This document shows positions 1 through 11,509 of a DNA stretch of 64,000 bases, one piece after another (the first letter of the stretch is position 1; each line of letters opens with the position of its first letter). Made by a program: the position numbers and the translations under genes. A model generated the notes under the pieces. That model saw only the letters and a program-made list of their open reading frames with translations. It ran no database searches and was not told the DNA's origin. The DNA is from Diogma glabrata (Eukaryota > Arthropoda > Insecta > Diptera > Cylindrotomidae): assembly GCA_963693315.1 (NCBI GenBank), contig OY856187.1, positions 70,908,033-70,972,032 of the forward strand, given 5' to 3'.

Positions 1-1628
1 ATATATTCTTACAAATTTTAGAATTAATGTGAACTGTAGAATATATTAGTTTGTACTACTAGACAATCAAAAACGTGACGTACATCTGTTATTGCCACTT
101 CAAATGCAAATCTAACCCAAGATGAAAAGTCAAATTACGACTATTACCAAACCAGAAAATGCACAAAATAATTTTAAATTATCTAACATTATTGCATAAA
201 TATTCTAATTTTTCTTCTGATATATTTATAAAGTTTAAACATTTTTCATTGAAATTTCTAACATATTTTTATATTTATCGTAGAACAAAAGCTAAAAATC
301 TTTTATCTCTTAAATTTATCTCACTATTTAAACTAATATTTAATTCATATGGTAATATGTTTACCAAAATCAAAAAAAAATTTCAAGAAAATTCTTTCAT
401 AGTTGTCAGTTCAAAAAATTTACAGAATTAAAAACACTTTTCACTTTTTAATTAGTAAACATAAGAAAAGAAAATATTTGTACAATTTTTGCTTTTCTTT
501 TTAATTTTTATTTTATAATTTTTTTACTTCTTTAAAAAAAAAAAAGAAAACACAAACAAAACAAGGAATAATTATGTTATAAAAAGAATAAATAAATTTA
601 CTTTTTCATTTTAAATCATAAAAAATTCTCTAATAAATTTAGAATTTATTATTAAAATTTTTTATATAATTTATCGTCCCCGCGTATCACAATCGCGACA
701 CTGAGTTACATTTCTAACTAATTCACATTCTTTGAGAAAAATCATAGAAAGAAAAGTAGAAGAAAAAAAATTATTTTAACTTAATTTTGTATTTTTTTGT
801 TTTATGAATTAAGTTGACTAATATTAGACCCAGACATCAGTTTTAAAAAAAAAAAATTTATTTGAGATGAAAAATTTAAAAAGTAAAATTTGAAATTTCA
901 CACTGCTAAGAAAATACGAAAAATAAAAAATTTTAATGTTGGAAAATTTCATTTTATTTTTAAATTAAAACTATTTTTCGTTTTAATGGAATATTTAGCG
1001 CCGTTGATATGAAAAATAATGGTTTGTTATTCGAAGATTTATAGGTAGATTCATCTAGATATATAAAAAACCTCTTCTTTACTATTAAATGACAGTTGCT
1101 CATTTTTTATACTACCATTCAAAAAGATTCAGCATAAACATATTAATTGTGTTGTTATGCTTTATAATTGACTATACAGTGTTCGGCGAAAAGAGCTTGC
1201 TCACTAGAGCCAATATTGACAATGTTACTACTCAGAAATTCATGGAATTCCATTGGCTACGGCCTACATCACCAAAAATGACAATATCTAGCATGAATCA
1301 AGCATCGTTGCAGATATAGAATCCGTTTGTTGGCGTAATTTAAGGGTAATATGCTATGGTTACTTTAATGAATGAGATCCAGCGTAGTAGTGGTTTAGTA
1401 ATTTTTATTTCGTAGATCTTGAAAGTTTTTACTCTAGAATGAACTATTTTAAGTAAAACTTACAAATTATCATGTCACTAGCTTTTTTCTTTTTTATTAT
1501 AATGATTCATATAATTTAAAAAAAATTAAAATTTGATATCAGTTAACAATATTTTTCACAATAAGCAAAATTTAATTTTATTTCTTCCTAAACTAAAACT
1601 CACAACACACAAATTGTTTTTTGTTTTT
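1..1628. other. AT-rich stretch with no assignable gene
   Basis: Very AT-rich sequence with many homopolymer A/T runs. The longest open frames (159-431 and 1089-1319, plus strand) show low-complexity Phe/Leu/Lys/Asn composition and no motif I recognise. I see no TIR, tandem array or splice-framed exon here. Confidence 0.6.
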
Positions 1629-1812
1629 ATTACTTCGGTTTGAAAAACCTATAAGTATTACACTCTCGATCCAAAAGCGTAATTCTTATCCTCACTTTTT
1701 TGGCTCTTTCTTTCTCTCTCCTCACTTTCTGATATTTTAGGACCTACTGATTCTAAAAAACCAAACAAAAAATATATGTCTGTTTGCCGGCCGGCTGGCA
1801 GTCGTTACCTTA
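1629..1812 (-). repeat. Truncated inverted copy of the ACTTCGGTCTG repeat family (3' end only)
   Basis: Read on the minus strand, this segment follows the last ~180 bp of the full copies at 16799-18687 and 50857-52338. It has the GC-rich GGCCGGC stretch, the block reading 'AGAATCAGTAGGTCCTAAAA', a purine-rich stretch, then a terminal hairpin and the end CCGAAGTAAT. The hairpin stem here is GGTTT-TTC-AAACC, where the full copies have GGTCT-TTC-AGACC, so both sides of one base pair have changed together. Similarity stops near 1812, so the copy is 5'-truncated. Confidence 0.8.
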
Positions 1813-2600
1813 TTAGATAAGACTTACTCTATCAGTATATGTTTTTCTCTAACCAGTAGGTTAGGGAAAGTAGAGTCATTATGGTCATCCAATCAGTACA
1901 GTAGAGCCATCCAAACAATAAGTGCTGAAGTTTACTTCGTTATTGTGGTTGAAAAATAGGGAATGATTGTTAAATAAATGCGTGTTCATCATTCTTTCAT
2001 CCCAATACGCTATTGCTTTTTTGGATCTATCATGACACCAATTATAGTCAGAGCACCATTCGATAGTGCCTTAAAGTTTAGTCTCATGGCGAAATTGGCA
2101 GGTTGACTTTGTTTAAAACGAAAGGGTCGGTGAATCGAAGACTGAAATAGATGCATCATAATACTCAATACTACTTTTAACAATTCAAACGCGCATTAAC
2201 GAATAAACGTTCAGATTTGATGTTCATTTCTTACCAAAGATAATGGAATTAAAACCACGGCTAAAATAAAGGCAACCAAATGGACTATACCAAGCTGGTT
2301 CATCTAGGGTTTTCGACAAAACTACGCATAAACATATTAGAAGCCGCAGAAATTTAAAAACACCACAAAACCGTGAATTAATTGTAAAGCTTACAATGTC
2401 TCAATCTGCTTCTATTGTATGGAATTTAATGAATAGGGCGTCTAATTAGGTTGCAGTGGCTGTCATGATACCTCAAGGCCAAGACGACATAGTTAAATTA
2501 GGAAACGTACATTGTGATACCATGTGATCTTCTATCCCTAATCGAACCATTTGGAGCTTCTTTTGCAATTAAGTATTTCCTTAATTTTAAAGTTCATCAG
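1813..2600. other. Unassigned decayed sequence
   Basis: Base composition is less extreme than the flanks and short open stretches occur on both strands, but I could not match any of them to a protein family. It may be the upstream part of the decayed antisense LINE piece that follows. Confidence 0.4.
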
Positions 2601-2604
2601 GTCA

Positions 2605-2870
2605 GTGAGAGTTTTTAATATGTACATTTCATTAATTTTGAAATGAATGGCCATTTATGAGCCAATGCTGGATACGTACAAACGAGATGCAACACTGTTT
2701 CCTCGTCCTCTTTATTCTTACAGTTTCTCCAGAACCTCGTTGGAGGAAGAGTAAGTATTTTTACGTGCTGTTAAAGGCTCGATTTACAAATGAAGACTCC
2801 TTTCAATGAACCGGGTCAGAACTGATGGGTCCAACGTCGTTGTGTGCTAGTGAAATGTTTGCCCTGCCTT
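2605..2870 (-). pseudogene. LINE C-terminal tail remnant (jockey-like cysteine/histidine tail)
   Basis: One minus-strand frame reads NCKNKEDEETVLHLVCTYP followed by ALAHK. This resembles the C-terminal C-x2-C...H-x3-C region that follows the RNase H domain of jockey/R1-type LINEs. Stops and frameshifts surround it and no catalytic domain is intact. It lies beyond the end of the other antisense LINE piece (2980-3190), so it is probably a separate fragment. Confidence 0.5.
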
Positions 2871-2979
2871 AAATATTTTTTTTTTTGCATACATTAGGCA
2901 AGTTTAGTCTTAATTATAATAAATTATAAATTAACGTCTCTAAATTTCCGAAGAAACCATGTCAACTAAGGATTAGGAT

Positions 2980-3189
2980 TTAGTTTGAATAAATTAAGTT
3001 TCCTTAAGAAATTTATGAACGCTAACTTTACAGTTTTGAGGATTAAAGCTATCGGGGAAAAGCCATGAAGGTAAGGCATTCCAAAGATGAGACTCTGTTG
3101 AAAAAATCACGCTGAAAAGCAACAGATCTGCACCTTTGTAATTGAACCGTAAAAGGATGGGCCATAGTAGAAGCTCTGGTGAAACGCGA
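2980..3189 (-). pseudogene. Antisense LINE ORF2 C-terminus, left part of a split copy
   Basis: The minus-strand frame contains TRASTMAHPFTVQLQRCRS, then AFQRDFF, and ends in VHKFLKE-stop. This is the typical C-terminal end of jockey/CR1-clade reverse transcriptases, where a basic segment is followed by a residue pattern like 'FF-R----W--LP' and a terminal helix. The region immediately N-terminal to it in the protein is found at 4556-5020 on the same strand. The two parts are separated by the plus-strand LINE at 3198-4545, so the antisense copy was split by a later insertion. Confidence 0.7.
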
Positions 3190-4315
3190 GAAGTTCGCTA
3201 GTTCAGGTAAAATTGATTTAATTACTACAACCAATTTAATGTTATTCTCGCGCAATATCTCGGATGCACTGCAAAATTATGAGCAAGTTGATGTAATACA
3301 CACTGATTTTAGCAGTGTGTTTGATAAGGTTAAACACCCTAAATTATTACTTAAGCTTGACAAACTTGATTGTGAAATGATTCCTATTAAATGGATTTCA
3401 TCATATCTATCACAGCGTACGCAGTATGTTAAAATTGGTAATCATTGTTATACGTCTTTTAAAGTAACTTCTGGTGTGCCGCAAGGTAGTCATCTTGGAC
3501 CTTTGCTTTTCATTCTATTTATTAATGATGTTTGTAACTGTTTTAAATTTTTTAAATTCCTATTATATGCAGATGATATGAAGGCCTATATTACTATAAA
3601 ATCAATCACTGATACAATTAATTTCCAAAGTGATTTGAATATATTACATATTTGGACTGTAGAAAATGAGTTATTTTTGAATATTTCTAAATGTAAAATT
3701 ATGTCAATTTTTAAAAACAAATCGCCTATCTTAGCTGCTTATTATTTTTGCAATAATAGCTTAGAAAGAGTTTATAAGTTCAAGGATTTAGGCATTATTT
3801 TCACAGCTTCATACTCATTTAATGATCATTTTGACTACATGATTGGTCGAGCTAATTCAATGTTAGGGTTCATCAAACGTAATACTAAATATTTCTGTGA
3901 TCCATTAACGCTGAAAACGCTTTATTGTGCATACGTCAGATCAATTTTGGAATATGGTTCTGTTATTTGGAATCCACTGTATGTTACCCATGCGTCACGG
4001 ATTGAAAGCGTGCAGAAAAGGTTTCTTATCTTTGCTCTTAATAGATTGCCTTCAAATAACACTCGTCAGTTTTCTTTAGAACCTTATGAAAGTCGATTAG
4101 AGCTGTTAACTTTGAAAACGCTGTATAAGAGAAGAGAGGTTGCTTGTGCGGTTTTTGCAAGAGATATTTTGTGTTGTCGCATAAATTGCTCAAATTTATT
4201 AAATTATTTTGATATATATGTTCCATCTCGGCAGCTTCGCCAACGTGATGTATTTTTTGCGATTAATTTTAGTAGTACTAATTATGGCTCTAATGAATCA
4301 GTAACAATTGTATGA
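3179..4315 (+). CDS. Reverse transcriptase fragment of a non-LTR retrotransposon
   Basis: This is an uninterrupted 378-codon frame. RT motif A is DFSSVFDKV with the catalytic Asp at residue 43. Motif B is SGVPQGS at 98-104, followed by LGPLLFILFINDV. Motif C is YADD at 130-133. A thumb and C-terminal region follows (EYGSVIWNP near 260). The three catalytic aspartates are kept. The first ~6 codons come from the target DNA, because the element itself begins at about 3198, so the apparent start codon is not the element's own. The N-terminal endonuclease and RT motifs upstream of A are absent, so the protein would not support transposition. The motif B wording fits the jockey/CR1 group. Clade placement needs a tree. 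Confidence 0.88.
   Translation: MKREKFASSGKIDLITTTNLMLFSRNISDALQNYEQVDVIHTDFSSVFDKVKHPKLLLKLDKLDCEMIPIKWISSYLSQRTQYVKIGNHCYTSFKVTSGVPQGSHLGPLLFILFINDVCNCFKFFKFLLYADDMKAYITIKSITDTINFQSDLNILHIWTVENELFLNISKCKIMSIFKNKSPILAAYYFCNNSLERVYKFKDLGIIFTASYSFNDHFDYMIGRANSMLGFIKRNTKYFCDPLTLKTLYCAYVRSILEYGSVIWNPLYVTHASRIESVQKRFLIFALNRLPSNNTRQFSLEPYESRLELLTLKTLYKRREVACAVFARDILCCRINCSNLLNYFDIYVPSRQLRQRDVFFAINFSSTNYGSNESVTIV
3190..3197. repeat. Target-site duplication, left copy (GAAGTTCG)
   Basis: GAAGTTCG occurs here and again at 4546-4553, directly flanking the plus-strand LINE and its TAAA-type tail. An 8-bp direct repeat at both junctions is what target-primed reverse transcription leaves. Confidence 0.75.
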
Positions 4316-4545
4316 GAATTTTTAATAAATTCTTTGAATGCTTTGATTTCATGAAATTGAGAAATGTTTTTAAAAGATCTGTAAGAAACCTTTAGGCATT
4401 TTGACTTAAGTACCTTTATTAATTTAATTTTGTTGTAAATTTGATTGTAATTTTTGTAACTGTTGTGTTTTATTCTCGTAAATGTATTAGCCAAATTAAT
4501 ATATATGGATGGCAGTAATAAATAAATAAATAAATAATTTTTTTG
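3198..4545 (+). mobile_element. 5'-truncated jockey/CR1-like LINE with TAAA tail
   Basis: The copy is bounded by the GAAGTTCG duplication. It contains the middle and C-terminal part of a reverse transcriptase frame and ends with a short 3' UTR and a (TAAA)n-type tail (about 4517-4536) followed by T-rich sequence. The endonuclease and the N-terminal RT fingers are missing, which is the usual 5' truncation. It inserted into an antisense LINE whose two halves flank it. Confidence 0.85.
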
Positions 4546-4553
4546 GAAGTTCG
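4546..4553. repeat. Target-site duplication, right copy (GAAGTTCG)
   Basis: Matches 3190-3197 exactly and immediately follows the T-rich end of the LINE tail. Confidence 0.75.
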
Positions 4554-4555
4554 TT

Positions 4556-5020
4556 CATCCATAATGGATCTGTAGAAAATTGTCAGATCAGCAACATGTC
4601 GTCTGTGCTGCAAAGAATCAAGCTCATTAGTAAGAGTTCAGTTGCTGATTAGTTAAACAGCTCTGCACTGAACAGAATCAAGACAGTTCAAACTACTAAA
4701 ATATGCTACACCCCATATGTGAAAACAGTATTCTATGCAGGGACGTATAAAAGATTTGTAAATTAAAAGAAGCTGTTCGCTATTGAAAAACTTACGACAT
4801 CGCCCCAAAAAACCCAATTTTTGAACAGCGTTCTTAGCTAGGTTAAAAATATGAGCATTCCATTTCATATTATTTTCAACTTCTACTCCTTGAAGTCTGA
4901 CAGATTCTTTCTCTACAAGATCTTTAGAGTTGAACTTTAATTGAAACGGATTAGGTGTGGATATTCTAGAAAAATAGCAAACCTGTGTGATAGATTGTGA
5001 TCACTGGAAATGTTGACACG
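4556..5020 (-). pseudogene. Antisense LINE RT C-terminal part, right part of a split copy
   Basis: The minus-strand frame has the connection/thumb signature of jockey-clade RTs: MKWNAHIFNLAKNAVQKLG, RCRKFF, LLLIYKSFIRPCIEYC and HIWG. It extends upstream to about 5020 with TQVCYFSRIS and downstream to about 4556 with in-frame stops. The missing continuation is at 2980-3189. The codons before the break (…WMNELP) and after it (TRASTMAHPF) suit one C-terminal region, with the plus-strand LINE inserted between. Confidence 0.75.
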
Positions 5021-5094
5021 TCCTGAAATTCAAAAGAATCCTACAGCGTTGAAAATAAAAAAAGAACAACTTCAGATTAATCTCATTTAATGTT

Positions 5095-5825
5095 TGAAAA
5101 TACAAAATTTTAGTGGACTGTATAATAATTTAGTTGACATTGGTTTGGAAAATAGATGAGCACAATTCAATGTTGAAGACTAACGGTGTATATCGTGGTA
5201 TATTGTGTTGACATCATATATTGACGACTGGAATTAATTACATTATGTTTGAAGACTAGATGAACACAATTCAATGTTGAAGACTGGACGTATATTGGAC
5301 TGACATCATATTAGATTTGAAGACTAGATGAACACAATTCAATGTTGAAGACCGGACGTATATTGTGTTGATATCATATATTGACGACTGCAATTAATTA
5401 CATTATGTTTGTAGACTAGATGAATACAATTCAATGTTGAAGATCGGACGTATATTGTGCTGACATCATATATTGACGACTGGAATTAATTACATTATAT
5501 TTGAAGACCGGACGTATATTGTGCTGACATCATATATTGACGACTGGAATTAATTACATTATATTTGAAGACTAGATGAACACAATTCAATGTTGAAGGC
5601 TGGACGTCTATTGTGTTGACATCATATATTGACGACTGGAAAGAATTATATTAGATTTGAAGACTAGATGAACACAATTCAATGTTGAAGACTGGACGTA
5701 TATTGTGTTGACATCATATATTGACGACTGGAATTAATTACATTAGATTTGAATACTAGATGAACATAATTCAATGTTGAAGACCGGACGTTTGTATTTT
5801 GTGTTGACATCATATATCATTAACA
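5095..5825 (+). repeat. Minisatellite of ~93-bp units, about seven copies
   Basis: The unit contains CACAATTCAATGTTGAAGAC, then a segment like GGACGTATATTGTGTTGACA, then TCATATATTGACGACTGGAA. The first motif recurs near 5161, 5264, 5332, 5425, 5581, 5672 and 5765. Most spacings are 91-103 bp. One 68-bp spacing marks a deletion, and one 156-bp spacing contains an extra half unit. Copies differ by a few substitutions, so the array is moderately old. Confidence 0.9.
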
Positions 5826-7470
5826 GATGTGACGATTAGATTGCATGAATTCACAAAAATAACGGGCGGATATCGTCATCATTACCTCACATGTGTTTAA
5901 TTATCACTTAATAGTATAAAAGAAAACTCTCACCGATTCTGTTCAACACCAACTCCTTTATTTTAGCTTTCAGATCTCTGATTTCAGTTTTTGTATCTAC
6001 AAAAACACAGCTCCAGAAAACACATCCAATAATTTTACAACCCTTTGCACGTTACAAGACAATGAAAAAAACCCCAAGGACTGTAATAACACCATTGACA
6101 TTTAATGAGGAATTAAAACACCATTGACATTTAGTGATGAAAAAGGAGAAAACTTGCTCAGAACCATCTGTTATAAATATCATCAACCATGTAGTTGCCG
6201 CATTGTGCACATTATCCAATTTGGCGTGGGTTACAAACTTCTTTATCGATCAACAATCCTCTCACTAGAGGGATTATCGAGGCCAACAACTTGACAGCAT
6301 ATCGTTGTTACCTGTGTTTGTTGCATTTTGACGTTTGAATTGTGTATGCATTTGTTTATTTGTTTACTTCCGGCAGTATCTGGGGTTTAGCCGGATCTTG
6401 GAGAAAGTGTGACGATAAATACTTGCATATAGTTTCCATACTAGAAGTAATCCAGATATCATCCTATTATACCAAATGACCTGGTATTATTGGGTTGGTA
6501 CTTGTTCTTAATGATTGCGTTTGCTCCAAATTTTTATTTTGCAGAATAGTTATATAGCCAATGCCTTCATTTGGTATAGAAAGCGCAATGATTCATTATT
6601 AATAATCTCACTGATACAGTAATAGTTTGGTGGCAATAACGGTGAGGACTGTTTTCTGGAAATGATGTTTTAATCACCAAAATGTTTTAAAGAATATACT
6701 CCTAGTGCGTCGTTCAAAATTCAAAAATTCCGTTAATATTCTATTAATTCATGTCGTACTTATAAGTGTCTTCCTCGCCACGCCACGTGGCTAAAATTGT
6801 TTGACTTTTAAAAATTCACAACGGTCATATTTATTATTGTTCGTATTGTTTCATCACGCTATCGGGACTAAACGCGAAATCGCTCACATAAACACAATTT
6901 GACAAAAGCATCTCGCTGGCTCATAAAACAACATCAGTTTTTATATGTTGATTAAGAAAAGAGAATGAATGAGAAAGGAACATTTCACAAAAATTTATTT
7001 CACAATTTTTCCGTTCATTACAAAGAGATATGACTTTTGTTTATCGCTTTCTTTACAATTCAAAAATCAAGTCAACGGGTGATTGAATATATATCTGACT
7101 ATCGTATTAATCCTGTAAAATTATCATAAAAATGATTTATGTTGGTTCAGAGGCATTATTGTAGATAGTGCAATAAAAATAGCTGCCATTAATCGGGTGA
7201 ATGCTATACCAGCAAAAAGAGTGAGTAAATACGTATGGACGGCGTAGAATTTTCCAACCGGCTACCGTAAATGATTGTTGTAGAGGTATCTATACGAACC
7301 ATTTCTGGCAATGTGGGGACAAACACCTCTATCCAAACCAAAACAATCTCACACATATACCAAGCAGGTTCAATAACGTAACACTACATCCTTCATCCTT
7401 TTTGACAGAAAATTGGCTGCGGTTGAAGGTCATCTACAACACATAATGTAAAGTGACGATTACATCATTT
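5826..7470. other. Unassigned intergenic-type sequence
   Basis: No open frame with recognisable motifs, no TIR pair and no tandem repeat that I could see. The composition is more balanced than the surrounding A/T runs, which suits decayed repeat DNA, but nothing can be named. Confidence 0.45.
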
Positions 7471-7477
7471 TAACAAG

Positions 7478-7590
7478 TTGAAGCAATATCAGATTTACAA
7501 CGGCTTGACAATAGCCATACTTCCTCTCGATCCAAATTATCTTGAAACATTAACTTCAGGACATTTTTGGTTGGACGATCACGACCGTTC
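7478..7590 (+). pseudogene. Faint BEL/Pao integrase C-terminal remnant
   Basis: One frame reads LPLDPNYLETLTSGHFW. It parallels the conserved '[16 protein letters not shown]' segment that follows the integrase core in BEL/Pao elements. The degenerate copy at ~22420-22480 in this window carries the same segment ([17 protein letters not shown]). Nothing further up- or downstream keeps frame, so this is a short fossil. Confidence 0.5.
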
Positions 7591-7594
7591 CGGC

Positions 7595-9345
7595 AAGTCC
7601 TTTTTATAAAAAACAATCGCATCTTTTTTATAAATTGTAAATAAAACAACTGAAAAAATTTTATAACATTAAAAACAATTCGTTTTTTTTTACAAATTGA
7701 AAAGTTGCCAAAAATAATAGAAAAAATTATTTACTGAAATAAAAATTACAAAAAAAAATGTTTTTGCTATTTATTTTAATTTGTTTTGTATTTCATTAAT
7801 TTTAATTTACAAGGACTTGAGGAAGATGTTTTTATTAATTCTCTTTTTAAGATGAGGAAAATGCGATTGAGATTTTATAGTTTCATTGAGAAAATTTTAT
7901 TATTATTTATCAACGAGCAATATTTATTTTGTAATTAATTCGCAGTATAGGGTGATCATGAATTGCAATTTCATAACTAAATTTTAAAACATTTTCTGAT
8001 ATCTCGAATTCAAATCGTATCGTATTCACATAAAATTTATGTGTTTCATATAATTTGCATCAACTTGTTTATTTTAAGTTTAGATTGTAATGGAGGTTCA
8101 ATGTCATCTTGTCATAAATAAAATATTTTCATTACAAAAATCAATTTTCTATTTTAATGCAGGTCACATGCAGTTTAATTTATTATAAATGGTTTGATAA
8201 TTACACTTGCATTTGTGTCGTAGTTTAAATTTAGAATTGTTTTTTATACAACTTTTTTACTTCGTCATCAACTAAATGTGTAATGAATAAACTTCCATTA
8301 CATTATTCTATTATTTACCAAAAATATTATTATGTTCACATCAGACACAGTAAAATTTCTAAATTTAAAATAAAACAAAAACATTCATCAAACCACTAAA
8401 TTCAAAACCACAAAATTCAAATTACAAAAAAAAAATTGTAAGAAAAAAATCTTATTTTTAAAACTTTTTTTTTGTTTATCAATTTTCTTCTCTAAATACT
8501 CTTTTTCACCAATTTCCTATATTTCTCAATCTTAGAACAAACCAAAAAAAAAAAATGACTTGGAATTTTAAAATTTTGAAAATAGAACAAATTTTCAGTC
8601 ATCTAATTTTTTAATGAAAATGAAAAAAGAATTTTTGTTTGATATAGTGGAGGAAGTGGTGTTATATATATAAAGTTTTTGTGTTGGCACTTGAAATTAT
8701 ACGAGAATGGAAAGTAAGTTAAAATTTCATAGATCTTTTATGAGAGGGAATAAGAATAAAGAAACGCCTGAAATTCTTACAAACTTTCTTTAATGAGAGA
8801 TTTTAGTAAAAATAAAAGGGAAAGAGTAAGTACTGATATAGCAGTAACATATTTGCTTATTTTAATCACCACATCGGCGAAGTAATGCAGTCTGATTATT
8901 TTGAAAATTGACGTATCCCAAATTTGATTTTGCTTTTTGTTTTGCATAGCCCAGAATCAGTAATCGGGCGGGTCTTATATGAAGCAGAAAAAATTTCATA
9001 GAACGAAAAAAATATATAGTAATTTTTTATTAATTTCAAGATAAGTGCAATTTACAATATATAATGAATAAAAAAATTATGTCAAGTATTATTTCATTCT
9101 TTGGAATATTTCTTATTTGCGTAAATTTTTTTAGGAGAAGGTTACTATTGTTGTTGAAAAGATCATGAAATATTCCACAAGAATTTATTAAATTATATTT
9201 CATACATAAAATGGCTTTTAAAGTCTCAAGTAGAGTTTCTGCTCGAAAAATTCGGTCTCGAGATGCTCGTTATCTGCGTTATCTTGAACTCTCAAATCTC
9301 GAGGAATTATTTCCACATTTTCGAGAATCTCATTTCTTGAGAAAC
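7595..9345. other. AT-rich stretch with no assignable gene
   Basis: Mostly A/T homopolymers and short low-complexity runs. The open frame at 9211-9411 is rich in Arg/Ser/Glu and comes from a locally repeated TCTCGAG-type motif. It has no family signature. Confidence 0.5.
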
Positions 9346-9349
9346 ATTA

Positions 9350-11165
9350 TCTCGAGACTTCAATTAAATCACGTACTACAAAATATAAGGATAGTCTTGA
9401 ATTCCTTGTAGTTCCAATAATCACAAGTGGTTTACCGTCCACTAACATAAATATTTTAAAATGGCAAATTCCAAGTAGTATAAAATTGGCTGACCCCAAT
9501 TTTAGTACTACAAACTCAATAAATGGTTTATTAGGAGCCGAAATATTTTTCAAAATATTAAAATCAAGTATATTTCAATTAAATAATAATTTACCATTGC
9601 CATTCAAGATACTCTCTTTGGTTGGATCCTCAACGGCAAATATGAAGAGCCAATTCAAACATTTGTTAATTGTTCAGGTATCTCAAACGAGAATGATTCA
9701 TTGGAGAAACTATTGCATAAGTTTTGGGAAGTAGAATCATATCCTACTAAAACTTTCCTATCCATTGAAGAACTGGATTGTGAAAATCATTTTTTAAATA
9801 CTCATAAACGTACCCAAACTGGTCGTTATGTTGTAAGTTTACCATTTAAAGAAGGCTGTGGTGAGCTTGGTTATTCAAAATTACAAGCTGAAAGACGTTT
9901 TCATTATCTTGAAAAATGATGAAATTTAGATTTAGACCTAAAAATTCAATATGTCGAAATTATGAATGAATATCTTTATTTAAACCATATGAAGTTGATT
10001 AACGATACAAATGATCACAATGAAAATAATCAAAACTAATATGTGCCGCATCATGCGGTATTAAAACCAACGAGCTCTACTACAAAATGTCGCGTTGTTT
10101 TTGACGCATCCGCCAAAACAACTAATAATTTATCATTGAATGACATTTTAATGGTAGGATCTAATGTTCAAGATAATTTTTTCTCCATAATGTTACGATT
10201 CAGAAAATTCAAATATGTTTTCACTTGCGGTATCACAAAAATGTACCGTCAAGTTTGTGTTCAAGATTCAGTTACCAAATTTCAAAGAATATTATGGAGA
10301 TCCGATTCAGATAAAATAATTAATACATATGAATTGACTACTGTTACCTACGGGACAGCAGCCGCTCCATTTCTAGCTACACGCTCGTTAAAACAGTTAC
10401 CTCTTGACGAAGCACAATCATTTCCAAAGACTTCTGAAATCACATTAAGTGATTTTTATATCGATGACCTTTTAACAGGATCCGATACATTAGAAGAAGC
10501 TAAAATTATCCAAACCCAAATCATTCAGCTTTTAGCAAAGGGTGGATTTTCTTTGCACAAATGGTGCTCAAATGATGAAGAATTGCTAAAAGATATTCCT
10601 GAAAAAAATCGAGAAGTACTCCAAAGCGGTACATTTAGGCAAAGTGAATCCATAAAGACATTAGGTTTAATGTGGTAGCCGAAACAAGACATGTTTTTAT
10701 TTAATGTCCAACCATGTAATACTGTTGATTTCAATATCAAACGCACAATATTATCAAATGTGGCAAAATAATATGATCCGCTAGGAATCCTTTCACCAGT
10801 TATAATAGTTGCCAAGCTGCTTATTCAAAATTTATGGAAAATCCATACGGATTGGGAGTCCAGAGTTTGTCCTTTAAAAACCATTTCAATAGCAAGATTG
10901 GAACTTTGTGCGGTTGTTTTGCTCTCAAACTTAATAAAGACAGTTATACAGTCACTCAAAATTAATTTCCATAGTATTACTTTATGGACAGACTCATAAA
11001 TTGTACTTGCATGGATAAAAACTTTCGTCGCGAATCGGGTAAGCGAAATAATTGAATTAACATCAAATTACACATGGTCCCACGTTTCCACATATGATAA
11101 TCCTGCTGATTTAATATCTCGGGGTGTCATGGCAAATGAGTTAACAGAACTATATTTGACGAAAA
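9350..11165 (+). pseudogene. pol: BEL/Pao pol, left half: protease end, RT, RNase H (degenerate)
   Basis: Three shifting frames give BEL/Pao pol in order. The protease C-terminal segment comes first (LADPNFSTTNSINGLLGAEI, ~9487-9546). A linker follows, with LLHKFWEVESYPTK and GRYVVSLPFKE. The RT ORF spans 10043-10678 (VPHHAVLKP, CRVVFDASA, YIDDLLTG at residues 139-146). The RNase H region is ~10870-11150 (IARLELCA, LWTDS, NPADLISRG). Motif A reads FTCGITKMYRQ, so the first catalytic Asp of the family pattern 'DIxKMY' is Gly (residue 63). YIDD is kept. Stops at 10676 and ~10769, a deletion near 10860 and several frameshifts make it inactive. The integrase half resumes at ~21355. Confidence 0.88.
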
Positions 11166-11509
11166 TGGTTTTGTTTTCATCGACATCATTAATTTTGAGT
11201 TTGATCTTTTGATGGTCTTACCATCTTGTATAGCGCTGAATATAAGATAAATGACCATTTTTCGATAACAATGCAATCATTAATTACAAGTGCCAAATAA
11301 AGCTAGTTCTTCTTATTCTGCAACCAAATCGATTTCATTATTTTTGAAACGTTTCATTATATGCCAAATACCACAAAAACATATATACATACTGGAGTTT
11401 TTGGTCTCACATTTAGGCCCATATTTTTAAACGAGGATAAATCGTCGGATTAATCCGTTGTTTTCGAAAATCCACTGTTTTAACTAAGTATATTTTTGGT
11501 AATTATAAA

